NCBI GenBank assembly: GCA_021648745.1
Contig: JAKISE010000076.1
Coordinates: 1-16,267, forward strand
Length of the DNA: 16,267 bases
Source: Cyclobacteriaceae bacterium
GTDB lineage: Bacteria > Bacteroidota > Bacteroidia > Cytophagales > Cyclobacteriaceae
Direction: 5' to 3'
Shown piece after piece: positions 1 to 6,843 of this stretch. The stretch's first letter is position 1; every line of letters starts with the position of its first letter. Under the pieces are notes generated by a model. That model saw only the letters and a list, made by a program, of their open reading frames with translations. It searched no databases and was not told the origin of the DNA. Position numbers and translations under genes: made by a program.

Positions 1-26
1 TAAATCAGGCAGTTTGGATTCGAAAG

Positions 27-44
27 CATAGCACCGCTGCTATG
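27..44. repeat. Small perfect inverted repeat
   Basis: CATAGC (27-32) and GCTATG (39-44) are perfect complements around a 6-nt loop. A competing pairing of CACC (32-35) with GGTG (44-47) is also possible. There is no T-run, so it is not a terminator. Function unknown. Confidence 0.4.
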
Positions 45-102
45 GTGAGAACACAAACAAAGCAAAGCGACTGATTTGAAGTGAGTTAAAGGCCTAATAG
101 AA

Positions 103-127
103 ATTCTATTGCATATTTCGGGTTAAA
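103..127. repeat. Direct repeat, copy 1 (element-terminus-like)
   Basis: This copy begins with the 13-mer ATTCTATTGCATA and carries CGGGTT three bases later. It matches the sequence at 276-300 over the 13-mer and most of the following dozen bases, in the same orientation and 173 nt apart. It has no transposase coding sequence in front of it, so it looks like a solo end. Confidence 0.55.
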
Positions 128-130
128 ACA

Positions 131-289
131 TTAAAACCCTATTGCTTTGCATTAGGAGCTTGGACAGTAAATCATGCCAATAAAAAGGTGCTAAAAATCT
201 CTTTGCCTACCCAACGAAGACCTTGGATGGAGGGAATTTTCTCGCAAATTAAAAACCTAAGCCCTCCTTTTGATTATTCTATTGCATAA
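131..289 (+). pseudogene. Degenerate transposase C-terminus (DDE type, possibly IS1380-like)
   Basis: The frame starting at 131 reads about 52 codons to a TAA at 287-289. It begins LKPYCFALGAW, continues through VLKISLPTQRRPW, and ends PPFDYSIA. A hydrophobic-aromatic strand, then a basic RRxW helix and a short tail is the look of the extreme C-terminus of DDE transposases from Bacteroidota, but the family (IS1380-like) is from memory and tentative. The frame is closed by a TAG at 98-100 and no catalytic portion is present, so only a fragment survives. The stop codon lies inside a terminus-like sequence that includes a 13-nt palindrome (287-299), as expected if the coding region runs to the end of an insertion sequence. 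It could instead be a chance open frame. Confidence 0.45.
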
Positions 290-300
290 ACCGGGTTTAA
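276..300. repeat. Direct repeat, copy 2, overlapping the transposase stop
   Basis: It starts with the same 13-mer as copy 1 and ends in the perfect 13-nt palindrome TAAACCGGGTTTA (287-299). It contains the TAA that ends the transposase remnant, so it is probably the right end of a decayed insertion sequence (inference). Confidence 0.5.
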
Positions 301-308
301 TTTATAGC

Positions 309-336
309 CTTGACTTTTTGTGTCAAGACAAAAAGT
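309..336. repeat. Interlocked inverted repeats
   Basis: ACTTTTTGT (313-321) pairs perfectly with ACAAAAAGT (328-336) around a 6-nt loop. CTTGAC (309-314) pairs with GTCAAG (322-327). The two hairpins share bases and exclude each other. A related sequence, TTGAAGACAAAAAC, follows at about 352-365. There is no U-tract, so this is not a canonical terminator. It may be a dispersed intergenic repeat. Confidence 0.5.
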
Positions 337-402
337 AAGAGCCCGTCTGGCTTGAAGACAAAAACATAAATTGTGATGGAAACGCGAGTTTTTCAGCAGA
401 CC

Positions 403-2103
403 CTAATTATTCATTTTACCATAAACCTTAATAGCGTTATAAATTGCTTGATGCATAGCAGGCCTTATATTTAGTTGGTAGAGTTTGGGGTTGTCTCTAG
501 TTGGATATACTCTATTAGACATAAAAATAAATAGCAATCCATTTTCTGGATCAGCCCAAGCGAAAGTGCCTGTATAGCCAGAGTGTCCAAAACTATGTGG
601 TGAAGCATCTATGGCCGTAGAACCATATTTTTTGTCTTTCAACACTGGCTTATCAAAGGCAAGTCCTCTTCGATTACCTTCATTGCAATAATGGCAAGCA
701 GTAAACAATTCCATTGTATTTTTAGAAATAAGCTGCTCATCGCCATAACTCCCCATCCATAAATACATTTGCATAATTTTAGCAAGGTCTAATGTGGTTC
801 CGAACAACCCCGCATTAGAAGATACTCCTTTCATCATAGCGGCACCTTCATCGTGTACGGTTCCTCTTAAAGGAGCCATTCTAAAAAAAGTATCAATCTC
901 TGTTGGCACAATCTTATTTAATGGATAAAATCTCAGTGGATTATAAGTAATGGTACTTGCACCCAAAGGCTCATACACATTTATCTTTAAATAAGTTTCA
1001 TAGTCTTGCTTGGTAATTCGCTCTATTATATCTGGGTAGAGATAAAACGACAACCCCGAATATTTATAGCCTGGCTCTTCTCGCAACGCAGATTTGCGAA
1101 TCTGCTTGTAAATAATATTTCTATAATCTTTATGTAAATAAAGCTTATCTACAACTTTTACCGAATAGTTTGCTGTTGAATCATGGGAAAGTGTATTTCT
1201 TTTATACTTTCCACTTTTCTTAATGGTGGTAGTCCAATACGGAATCCAAGCTTTTAATCTAGCATTATGAGATAGAACCTGGCGGTACTGTAAATCCTTT
1301 TTATTGCCTTTGGAGAAATAAGGCAAATAAGTACCCATTGTTGCGTCCAAGCTAAACTTGTCTTGATCGTAAAGCTGCATTAGAGCAGGCAAGGCTCCTG
1401 TTATTTTAGTTATAGAAGCAAAATCGTATAACAGTTCTTTCCTAACAGGTTCTTTGCTTTCGTAAGTTAAGTAGCCATAAGTTTTGTGTAAAATCACCTT
1501 CCCATTTCGAGCCACCAGTACTTGAATACCCGGTGCCACTCCAGAATCTATGGCCATTAGTGCAATGGAATCGATTTTATAATTCAAATAAGCTGAATCA
1601 ACTGCTACTTCCTTAGGAGCTCCAAAGCTAAACCGCAGCTCTCCCTTGGTTTGAATGCCTGTGCCAGCTTCAAATCCATAGGTTTCTGTGGTGAGGGTAT
1701 CGGTAAATCCACGACCCCCAAAAAGGATTTGAGAAAGCAAGTCATACATTTGTAAAGTACTATCACTTAGATATATAATAGATTGAAATTTTTTAAATTG
1801 ATCTCCCTCTATTTGGATTTCATCACCAATGATTAGAAGAATTTTGATTTCTTCTTGAGAATTTGATTCTGCATTTGCGGTAATTAATACTTGAGTTTTT
1901 CCCTTGTTTCCCGTATATCTATTACCGAATCTTTCTAAGTTTCCATCAGCATAAGAAATAGCTAATAACTCAAGCTGCTTAAAAGGGAGTAGTTGATTTT
2001 CATTCTTTAAAAGAACAATTTTCGTTTTAACCTTAATAGAATCAACTTGACCTTGGGCATGAACAGAAAAAAATAAGTTTAAAATAATTACTAAATTTTT
2101 CAT
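403..2103 (-). CDS. Exported serine hydrolase (beta-lactamase/S12 fold) with partial GH3 C-terminal domain
   Basis: I use the ATG at 2103 (566 aa), which begins MKNLVIILNLFFSVHAQGQ, a clear signal peptide. An in-frame TTG at 2109 is the only, and less likely, alternative. Residues about 28-165 (IVLLKNENQLLPF, then LFGG near 128 and GFEAGTG near 143) resemble the C-terminal domain of Bacteroidota GH3 beta-N-acetylglucosaminidases. Residues about 178-556 form a class-C beta-lactamase/DD-peptidase-like domain with SITK (nucleophile Ser230, Lys233), YSG (348-350, where YxN or YSD is expected) and HSG (507-509, in place of KTG). Known homologues with this order are roughly 950-1000 aa and start with a GH3 catalytic domain, which is absent here. 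The likely role is a periplasmic or outer-membrane peptidase or esterase in wall or glycan turnover (inference). It lies downstream of tRNA-fMet, separated by a terminator. Confidence 0.85.
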   Translation of the reverse strand: MKNLVIILNLFFSVHAQGQVDSIKVKTKIVLLKNENQLLPFKQLELLAISYADGNLERFGNRYTGNKGKTQVLITANAESNSQEEIKILLIIGDEIQIEGDQFKKFQSIIYLSDSTLQMYDLLSQILFGGRGFTDTLTTETYGFEAGTGIQTKGELRFSFGAPKEVAVDSAYLNYKIDSIALMAIDSGVAPGIQVLVARNGKVILHKTYGYLTYESKEPVRKELLYDFASITKITGALPALMQLYDQDKFSLDATMGTYLPYFSKGNKKDLQYRQVLSHNARLKAWIPYWTTTIKKSGKYKRNTLSHDSTANYSVKVVDKLYLHKDYRNIIYKQIRKSALREEPGYKYSGLSFYLYPDIIERITKQDYETYLKINVYEPLGASTITYNPLRFYPLNKIVPTEIDTFFRMAPLRGTVHDEGAAMMKGVSSNAGLFGTTLDLAKIMQMYLWMGSYGDEQLISKNTMELFTACHYCNEGNRRGLAFDKPVLKDKKYGSTAIDASPHSFGHSGYTGTFAWADPENGLLFIFMSNRVYPTRDNPKLYQLNIRPAMHQAIYNAIKVYGKMNN

Positions 2104-2171
2104 CCTCAAAATAGAAATTAGTTCGAAAATCTAAGTTAATCTTAAAAGTAAATCTTAGCTAAACATAAGCA

Positions 2172-2206
2172 TAAAAAAAAGGGTAACCCATGGGTTACCC
2201 TTTAAA
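2172..2206 (-). terminator. Rho-independent terminator after tRNA-fMet
   Basis: The core 2178-2203 is a perfect 26-bp palindrome whose arms contain GGGTAACCC and GGGTTACCC. Read on the minus strand, the hairpin is followed by a run of eight T (complement of 2173-2180). It sits a few bases past the 3' end of the tRNA and insulates the serine-hydrolase gene. Confidence 0.85.
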
Positions 2207-2209
2207 GAG

Positions 2210-2282
<73 letters not shown>

Positions 2283-2389
2283 ATATATTTTCACTTAAAA
2301 GACGGCTTTATGACTCATGTCACACGCCAAATTTCAAATATGTTTTACTAATTAATCCTAGCCTTTTGCTAAGGGAGTACAAAAATAGA

Positions 2390-2418
2390 TTGCTATTAAT
2401 TAAAAACAAATACCTTTG
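2390..2418 (+). promoter_or_regulatory. Bacteroidota-type promoter for era
   Basis: TTG at 2390-2392 and TACCTTTG at 2411-2418 match the -33 (TTG) and -7 (TAnnTTTG) elements of Bacteroidota primary-sigma promoters, with an 18-nt spacer. The match ends 16 nt before the era ATG at 2435, which implies a very short leader. No Shine-Dalgarno is visible, which is normal for this phylum. Confidence 0.55.
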
Positions 2419-2434
2419 CAACATATTATTTTTT

Positions 2435-3313
2435 ATGTTAGATAAAAAACACAAAGCAGGGTTCGTTAGCATCATTGGCAAGCCAAATGTGGGCAAGTCA
2501 ACACTCATAAACCAATTGGTGGGCGAACGGCTTTCTATTATTACCTCTAAGGCCCAAACTACCCGCCATAGAATTATGGGCATTTTGAGTGGAGAGGACT
2601 TTCAAGTGGTATATTCTGACACTCCGGGTATTATAAAGCCCAAATATGAGTTACAAAGTACGATGATGCGGTTTGTAAGTACTTCATTAGAAGATGCCGA
2701 TATAATTCTCTTTGTTACAGACCTGTATGAAAAGCACGATGAAGATTTAATTCAACGGCTTAAAAGCTTGGAACAACCCGTTATAATGATTTTGAATAAA
2801 ATTGACTTGTCAAAAGGTTCGCAAGCGTATGATAAAATAGCTTACTGGCACGAGGTTTTTACCCCAGCAAAAACTATTGAAGTATCCGCACTTAAAGGAG
2901 AAAATATTAACCTATTATTCAACAGCATCTTAGAACTCTTACCTGAGCACGAAGCTTATTTTCCAAAAGATGAAATGACGGACAAACCCGAAAAATTCTT
3001 TGTGGAAGAAATTGTACGGGAAAAAATTTTTCAGAATTATAAAAAGGAGGTACCCTATAGCACCCAAGTAATTGTAGAGGAATTTAAGGAAGACAAAAAA
3101 ATAATTAGAATTAGAGCACTAATTTACGTAGAACGAAAAAGCCAAAAAGGCATCATTATTGGGCATAAAGGAGAAGCATTAAAAAAAGTGGGCATTGCTG
3201 CTCGTCAGGATTTAGAAACTTTTTTTAATAAGCAAATTCACTTAGAAACCTATGTGAAAGTGGCAGATGATTGGCGAAATAAAAAGTTATCCATTAAAGG
3301 ATTTGGGTACTAA
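2435..3313 (+). CDS. era: GTPase Era, 16S rRNA-binding ribosome assembly factor
   Basis: The product is 292 aa, the usual Era length. Era binds the 3' end of 16S rRNA and promotes 30S maturation in the cytoplasm. The GTPase domain shows G1 GKPNVGKS (15-22), a TTRH effector region (42-45), G3 DTPG (62-65), G4 NKID (121-124) and G5 SAL (151-153). A C-terminal KH domain follows, with the IGHKG loop at 242-246. I chose the ATG at 2435 because the frame is open much further upstream only by reading antisense through tRNA-fMet, and because a promoter match lies just before 2435. der follows 177 nt downstream on the same strand. Confidence 0.97.
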   Translation: MLDKKHKAGFVSIIGKPNVGKSTLINQLVGERLSIITSKAQTTRHRIMGILSGEDFQVVYSDTPGIIKPKYELQSTMMRFVSTSLEDADIILFVTDLYEKHDEDLIQRLKSLEQPVIMILNKIDLSKGSQAYDKIAYWHEVFTPAKTIEVSALKGENINLLFNSILELLPEHEAYFPKDEMTDKPEKFFVEEIVREKIFQNYKKEVPYSTQVIVEEFKEDKKIIRIRALIYVERKSQKGIIIGHKGEALKKVGIAARQDLETFFNKQIHLETYVKVADDWRNKKLSIKGFGY

Positions 3314-3490
3314 TAAAAATTATAGAATGATTAAATAGTTAAATGAGAGAATGTATAAGCTAACATATTTACTAATAAATATCACCTTTTATCATTCAAA
3401 TATTAACACATTAATGTTTCTTAAAATAAATACCCAAACTCGGTCGGAAGCAATATAAGTATTTATAAAACTGTAAGTTTAGAAAATAAA

Positions 3491-4798
3491 ATGGCAAATA
3501 TAGTTGCAATAGTAGGCAGGCCTAATGTAGGCAAATCAACTTTTTTTAACCGATTGGTAGAAAAAAGAACCGCTATCATGGATAATGAAAGTGGTGTAAC
3601 ACGAGACAGACAGTACGGCTATGCCGAATGGACAGGTAAACACTTTACCACCATTGATACGGGTGGTTACGTCAGCGGTTCTGATGATATTTTTGAGGGC
3701 GCCATTCGAGAACAAGTGAAGCTTGCTTTAGGGGAGGCCTCTTGTATTATTTTTATGGTGGATGCTAAAGATGGATTGACTGGGCTCGATGAAGACTTTG
3801 CCAAAGTAGTACGCCAAGTAGGCAAGCCTGTATTTATTGCTGTAAATAAATCGGACACTACAGAAATGAGTTTTATGGCCGGAGAATTTTATGGACTTGG
3901 TTTTGATGATGTATTTCCAATTTCATCTTCAAATGGATCTGGCACAGGAGAGCTGCTTGATGCAGTGGTTAACACATTTGAATCGGAAGATAAGGGCAAC
4001 CCTGATGAAGGGATACCAAGACTAGCTATTTTAGGAAGGCCTAATGCAGGCAAATCTTCCTTTATAAATGCTTTGGTCGGAACCGACAGAAACATTGTAA
4101 CTGACCAAGCAGGAACAACTCGAGATTCAATCAATACGCGCTACAATTTATTCGGAAAAGATTTTATTCTAACTGATACAGCAGGGATTCGCAAAAAATC
4201 AAAAGTTACTGAAGACATAGAGTTCTACTCCGTACTACGGGCCTTACAATCATTACAAGATAGTGATGTCTGCATAATTCTAATCGATGCAGAAAGAGGA
4301 TTAGAAGCACAAGATGTTAATATTATTGCCTTAGCGGACAAATACGGAAAAGGTGTGTTAATAATGATTAATAAGTGGGATTTGGTTGAAAAGGAGACCA
4401 ATACCGCCATTAGGATTCGTGAAGAAATGAAGCAGAAGCTCGGCCCTTTAGGTTATGCTCCAATCATATTTACTTCGGTAATTAATAAGCAACGGATATT
4501 TAAAGCCATTGGGTTGGCCGTTGAAATTTACGAGAGTCGTGCACAGAAAATTCCTACTTCAAAATTGAACGATGCAATGTTACCAGAGATTGAAAGATAC
4601 CCCCCTCCTGCCTTAAAAGGCAAGCATATTAAGATTAAATACATTACGCAATTACCAACTCAAGCAACAAGTTTTGCATTTTTCTGTAACTTACCTCAAT
4701 ATATTAAAGCTCCATATCAGAGGTTTCTAGAGAACAAATTAAGGTCTCATTTCAATTTAGAAGGTGTACCTATTAGAGTATATTTCAGAAAAAAATAG
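3491..4798 (+). CDS. der: Tandem-GTPase ribosome biogenesis factor Der (EngA)
   Basis: The product is 435 aa with two consecutive G domains and a KH-like C-terminal domain, the full Der architecture. Domain 1 has GRPNVGKS (9-16), DTGG (56-59) and NKSD (119-122). Domain 2 has GRPNAGKS (182-189), DTAG (229-232) and NKWD (294-297). Der is essential for 50S subunit assembly. The acidic linker between the domains (about 163-174) is short. The ATG at 3491 is right because the G1 motif begins only 8 residues in. The gene may be co-transcribed with era across 177 nt, which hold no convincing promoter. The last residues (RVYFRKK) are the usual basic end. Confidence 0.97.
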   Translation: MANIVAIVGRPNVGKSTFFNRLVEKRTAIMDNESGVTRDRQYGYAEWTGKHFTTIDTGGYVSGSDDIFEGAIREQVKLALGEASCIIFMVDAKDGLTGLDEDFAKVVRQVGKPVFIAVNKSDTTEMSFMAGEFYGLGFDDVFPISSSNGSGTGELLDAVVNTFESEDKGNPDEGIPRLAILGRPNAGKSSFINALVGTDRNIVTDQAGTTRDSINTRYNLFGKDFILTDTAGIRKKSKVTEDIEFYSVLRALQSLQDSDVCIILIDAERGLEAQDVNIIALADKYGKGVLIMINKWDLVEKETNTAIRIREEMKQKLGPLGYAPIIFTSVINKQRIFKAIGLAVEIYESRAQKIPTSKLNDAMLPEIERYPPPALKGKHIKIKYITQLPTQATSFAFFCNLPQYIKAPYQRFLENKLRSHFNLEGVPIRVYFRKK

Positions 4799-4803
4799 GC
4801 TAT

Positions 4804-4827
4804 AAATTAGGATTATACTAATTTTTT
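4804..4827 (+). terminator. Weak candidate terminator after der
   Basis: AAATTAG (4804-4810) pairs with CTAATTT (4818-4824) around a 7-nt loop and runs into six T (4822-4827). The stem is nearly all A:T, so it may be leaky. Confidence 0.35.
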
Positions 4828-4873
4828 CAGAAATTTAGTATCTACTAACATTCTTAATCTAATATTTTTTATT

Positions 4874-5095
4874 ATGAAAAAATTACTAACAGTATTACTT
4901 GCCCTAGGATTTACGTTTGGCATGGTTGCTTGTGGAGGCGAAAGCTCTTCAACTGAAGAAGCAACAACTACAGAAGAAGTTGAAGTTGTAGAAGAAGTTG
5001 AAGTTGTAGAAGAAGCGGCTCCGGAAGCTGCAATGGATTCGACACAACATGAAGAAGAGCATCCTTCTGATGAGGAACACCCAACAGAAGATTAG
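4874..5095 (+). CDS. Small, highly acidic lipoprotein
   Basis: The product is 73 aa. A lipoprotein signal is clear: basic KK, a hydrophobic stretch, then MVAC with the lipidated cysteine at position 20. The mature part of 54 residues has about 21 Glu/Asp and no Lys or Arg, so it should be disordered and strongly negative. An 18-bp tandem repeat (4973-5008, plus 7 further bases) encodes EEVEVV twice. The tail holds a His/acidic cluster, HEEEHPSDEEH, that could bind cations (inference). I do not recognise a family. The gene stands between der and a strong terminator and looks like a separate, well-terminated unit. No promoter matching the phylum consensus was found in the 75 nt before it. Confidence 0.8.
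   Translation: MKKLLTVLLALGFTFGMVACGGESSSTEEATTTEEVEVVEEVEVVEEAAPEAAMDSTQHEEEHPSDEEHPTED
4973..5015 (+). repeat. 18-bp tandem repeat, 2.4 copies, in frame
   Basis: GAAGAAGTTGAAGTTGTA occurs at 4973-4990 and again, identical, at 4991-5008, followed by GAAGAAG. The unit is a multiple of three, so copy-number changes would lengthen or shorten the acidic lipoprotein by EEVEVV without a frameshift. Confidence 0.9.
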
Positions 5096-5112
5096 CAAGT
5101 TCTAAACTTTAA

Positions 5113-5147
5113 AAAAAGGGAGAAAGCCAATGGTTTTCTCCCTTTTT
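5113..5147 (+). terminator. Strong Rho-independent terminator after the acidic lipoprotein
   Basis: Arms 5113-5128 and 5132-5147 form a 16-bp stem with one G-T wobble and a 3-nt loop. The GC core is GGGAG/CTCCC with A and T runs on either side, so it could act on both strands. It ends 11 nt before the ATG of the next gene. Confidence 0.85.
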
Positions 5148-5158
5148 AATTATCAAAA

Positions 5159-5752
5159 ATGGAAAACACCTTAGAGCAATATATCCCTTCAAATGCGCTT
5201 GAATATTGCACGGATTTAAGTGCCAATTACCAATTTAAACTCGATCTTAGTTTTAATCGAAAATCAAAATTTGGGCATTATAAATATTGGCCTCAAACCA
5301 ACTCGCATACAATTTCAATTAATAGAGGACTATCTCCATCCTTATTTCTAATTACCTTTATTCACGAGTTAGCTCATTTAGATGTAATGCTTATATATGG
5401 GAGAAAAATGATGCCACACGGTAAAGAATGGAAAGCCACATTCCGTAAATTAATGGCACCTCTATTATCACATTCCATATTTGAGACTAACTTACTCTCG
5501 GCACTAGCTTTGCATCTTAAGAATCCAAAGGCATCTCTTTCCGCTGACCCACGACTGTGGGCAATTTTATTCCCAAGTAATGATGAAAATGCTATTTATG
5601 TGAATGACATTGAAGATGGGGAAGATTTTATATTTAAGCAGCGAATGTTTAAAAAAGTAAAATCAAGAAGAACCCGTGCCTTATGCTACGAAGCCAAATC
5701 TGGTAATAATTATTTAATTCCACTTTTAGCCGAAATTAAAAAAATCGAGTAA
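5159..5752 (+). CDS. SprT-like zinc metallopeptidase
   Basis: The product is 197 aa, cytoplasmic, with no signal peptide. The HELAH zinc motif (H69, E70, H73) is followed by HGKEW, whose H87 is the probable third zinc ligand, the pattern of SprT/Spartan-type domains. The C-terminal part (about 145-195), including RRTRALCYEAKSG, corresponds to the zinc-ribbon region of SprT proteins but lacks the cysteine pairs, having a single Cys, so that metal site is not kept. Function is not proven for bacterial members; eukaryotic relatives cut DNA-protein crosslinks. The start at 5159 is favoured because the next Met is past the zinc motif. The ATG lies 11 nt after a strong terminator, and the stop is 3 nt from the stop of the convergent kinase gene. 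Confidence 0.85.
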   Translation: MENTLEQYIPSNALEYCTDLSANYQFKLDLSFNRKSKFGHYKYWPQTNSHTISINRGLSPSLFLITFIHELAHLDVMLIYGRKMMPHGKEWKATFRKLMAPLLSHSIFETNLLSALALHLKNPKASLSADPRLWAILFPSNDENAIYVNDIEDGEDFIFKQRMFKKVKSRRTRALCYEAKSGNNYLIPLLAEIKKIE

Positions 5753-5755
5753 GCC

Positions 5756-6589
5756 CTAATTATTTTGGAGGTGATAATCTACCAAATCGCTCACGGGTGA
5801 TTTCAAAACTATGCCTAATTGTAAATCATTCTTGCTTAAAGCACTTCGAATTTCCTCTTCAAAATAATAGCCTACCGAACCTATAATATGCACAGGCAAT
5901 TGGGCATCATACATCTTAATCACATTAGCAAATCGGCCAAATTCAACCTCTATAATTTCAGCTATTTCTTTTTCCAATCTATGACCATGTAAAATTTTTG
6001 CACAAGTGGCTAAAAATCGGCTCGGCCATTCAGAGCGATAGACTTTGGTAATTATTTCATCATAATTCAATCCAATTTCTTTGTAGATAGAGGCCGACAA
6101 ACTAGCATTGAATTGATTTCTTAAGAGATTTTTTAATAGAGCCTTCCCCAAGGCTGCCCCACTTCCTTCATCACCTAGAATAAACCCAAGAGGTTTAACC
6201 TGTTCTTTGATTAAATTCCCATCAAAAAAACAACTATTGGAGCCCGTTCCTAAAATAGCCACCAATCCTTTACTAGTTCCACAGGTGGCTCTGGCTGCGG
6301 CTAACATATCTGAATTAACATCAATTATGGCGTTCTTAAAACTCTCTTTTAGCCACAATTTGGTTTTAGCCTTTACTTTCTCAGAACCACAACCTGCCCC
6401 ATAAAACCAAAGCTTAGTTACATCCAACCTTTCGTTTGAAGAGAAAGATTTCAAAATTTCAGTATTAAATTCTTTCTTGGAGAGAAAAAGAGGGTTCAAC
6501 CCAAGTGAAAGAAATTGCTTGTGTACACCATCATTGTCAAATAAAGCCCATTCTGTTTTTGTTGATCCGCTATCTGCTACTAACCACAT
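5756..6589 (-). CDS. BadF/BadG/BcrA/BcrD-type kinase, N-acetylglucosamine kinase-like
   Basis: The product is 277 aa with an ASKHA-fold ATPase signature: DSGSTKTEW (6-14) for phosphate binding, NSD (92-94, D94 as likely catalytic base), GTGSNS (114-119), GDEGSG (139-144) and an adenosine motif IIGSVGYYF (235-243). Members of this group phosphorylate GlcNAc or related amino sugars, so GlcNAc to GlcNAc-6-P is the best guess, supporting amino-sugar salvage in the cytosol. The substrate cannot be read from sequence. BcrA/BadF radical-activating ATPases carry an iron-sulfur cluster, and no such cysteine pattern is seen here. The ATG overlaps the stop of the upstream cytochrome-b5-like gene (TAATG), so translational coupling is likely. 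Confidence 0.85.
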   Translation of the reverse strand: MWLVADSGSTKTEWALFDNDGVHKQFLSLGLNPLFLSKKEFNTEILKSFSSNERLDVTKLWFYGAGCGSEKVKAKTKLWLKESFKNAIIDVNSDMLAAARATCGTSKGLVAILGTGSNSCFFDGNLIKEQVKPLGFILGDEGSGAALGKALLKNLLRNQFNASLSASIYKEIGLNYDEIITKVYRSEWPSRFLATCAKILHGHRLEKEIAEIIEVEFGRFANVIKMYDAQLPVHIIGSVGYYFEEEIRSALSKNDLQLGIVLKSPVSDLVDYHLQNN

Positions 6590-6819
6590 TAGTTTGCCAG
6601 TTTACCTACTTTTTCAAATTTTTCAAATACTTTTTCAGTATGCGGAGCATCCTTGAGCTCATCGGTTAAATCTTGTCCGGCCCAATGTTCATAATGTTTT
6701 CCATCTCTCCATAATTTAGAATTTCCCACATTATAAATTACTCCTTTATAGGCAACCCAAATTTCTTCTCTGTCGTTTCCGTTTCGTAAAGCAAGTTGCT
6801 CATTATTAATTATAATCAT
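6589..6819 (-). CDS. Cytochrome b5-like heme/steroid-binding domain protein
   Basis: The product is 76 aa and consists only of the domain. It shows the block WVAYKGVIYNV (21-31), then SKLWRDGKHYEHWAGQDLT (34-52) and a conserved end HTEKVFEKFEKVGKL (60-74), which matches the small prokaryotic cytochrome b5-like family related to MAPR proteins. Y43 and the His at 42, 45 and 60 are candidates for heme or ligand contact, but I cannot assign the ligand from sequence. No signal peptide or membrane segment, so it is cytosolic or membrane-associated through partners. It is followed with a 1-nt overlap by the BadF-type kinase and preceded, 99 nt away, by the ppx-like gene. The physiological role is unknown. 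Confidence 0.85.
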   Translation of the reverse strand: MIIINNEQLALRNGNDREEIWVAYKGVIYNVGNSKLWRDGKHYEHWAGQDLTDELKDAPHTEKVFEKFEKVGKLAN

Positions 6820-6843
6820 TCAGTTATATTCAAATATTACTAC

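Larger units (their letters stand above)
1..402. other. Non-coding region with mobile-element debris
   Basis: No intact gene is visible on either strand. The stretch holds a short degenerate transposase C-terminus (about 131-289), two direct copies of a 25-nt terminus (103-127 and 276-300) and several small perfect inverted repeats (27-44, 309-327, 313-336). No U-tract terminator is evident downstream of the minus-strand gene that stops at 403. The region reads as an accumulation point for decayed repeats at the 3' end of that gene. Confidence 0.6.

Noticed and set aside
403..2103. Antibiotic-resistance beta-lactamase
   Set aside because: The SxxK/HSG motifs fit the broad serine-hydrolase family. 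The GH3_C remnant and phylum context point to wall or glycan turnover, and nothing indicates resistance.
4973..5015. CRISPR-like or regulatory repeat
   Set aside because: The units are adjacent with no spacers and in frame within a coding sequence.
5756..6589. Benzoyl-CoA reductase or dehydratase activator (BcrA/BadF type)
   Set aside because: No cysteine pair for an iron-sulfur cluster, and no dehydratase or radical-enzyme genes nearby. The sugar-kinase reading is better.
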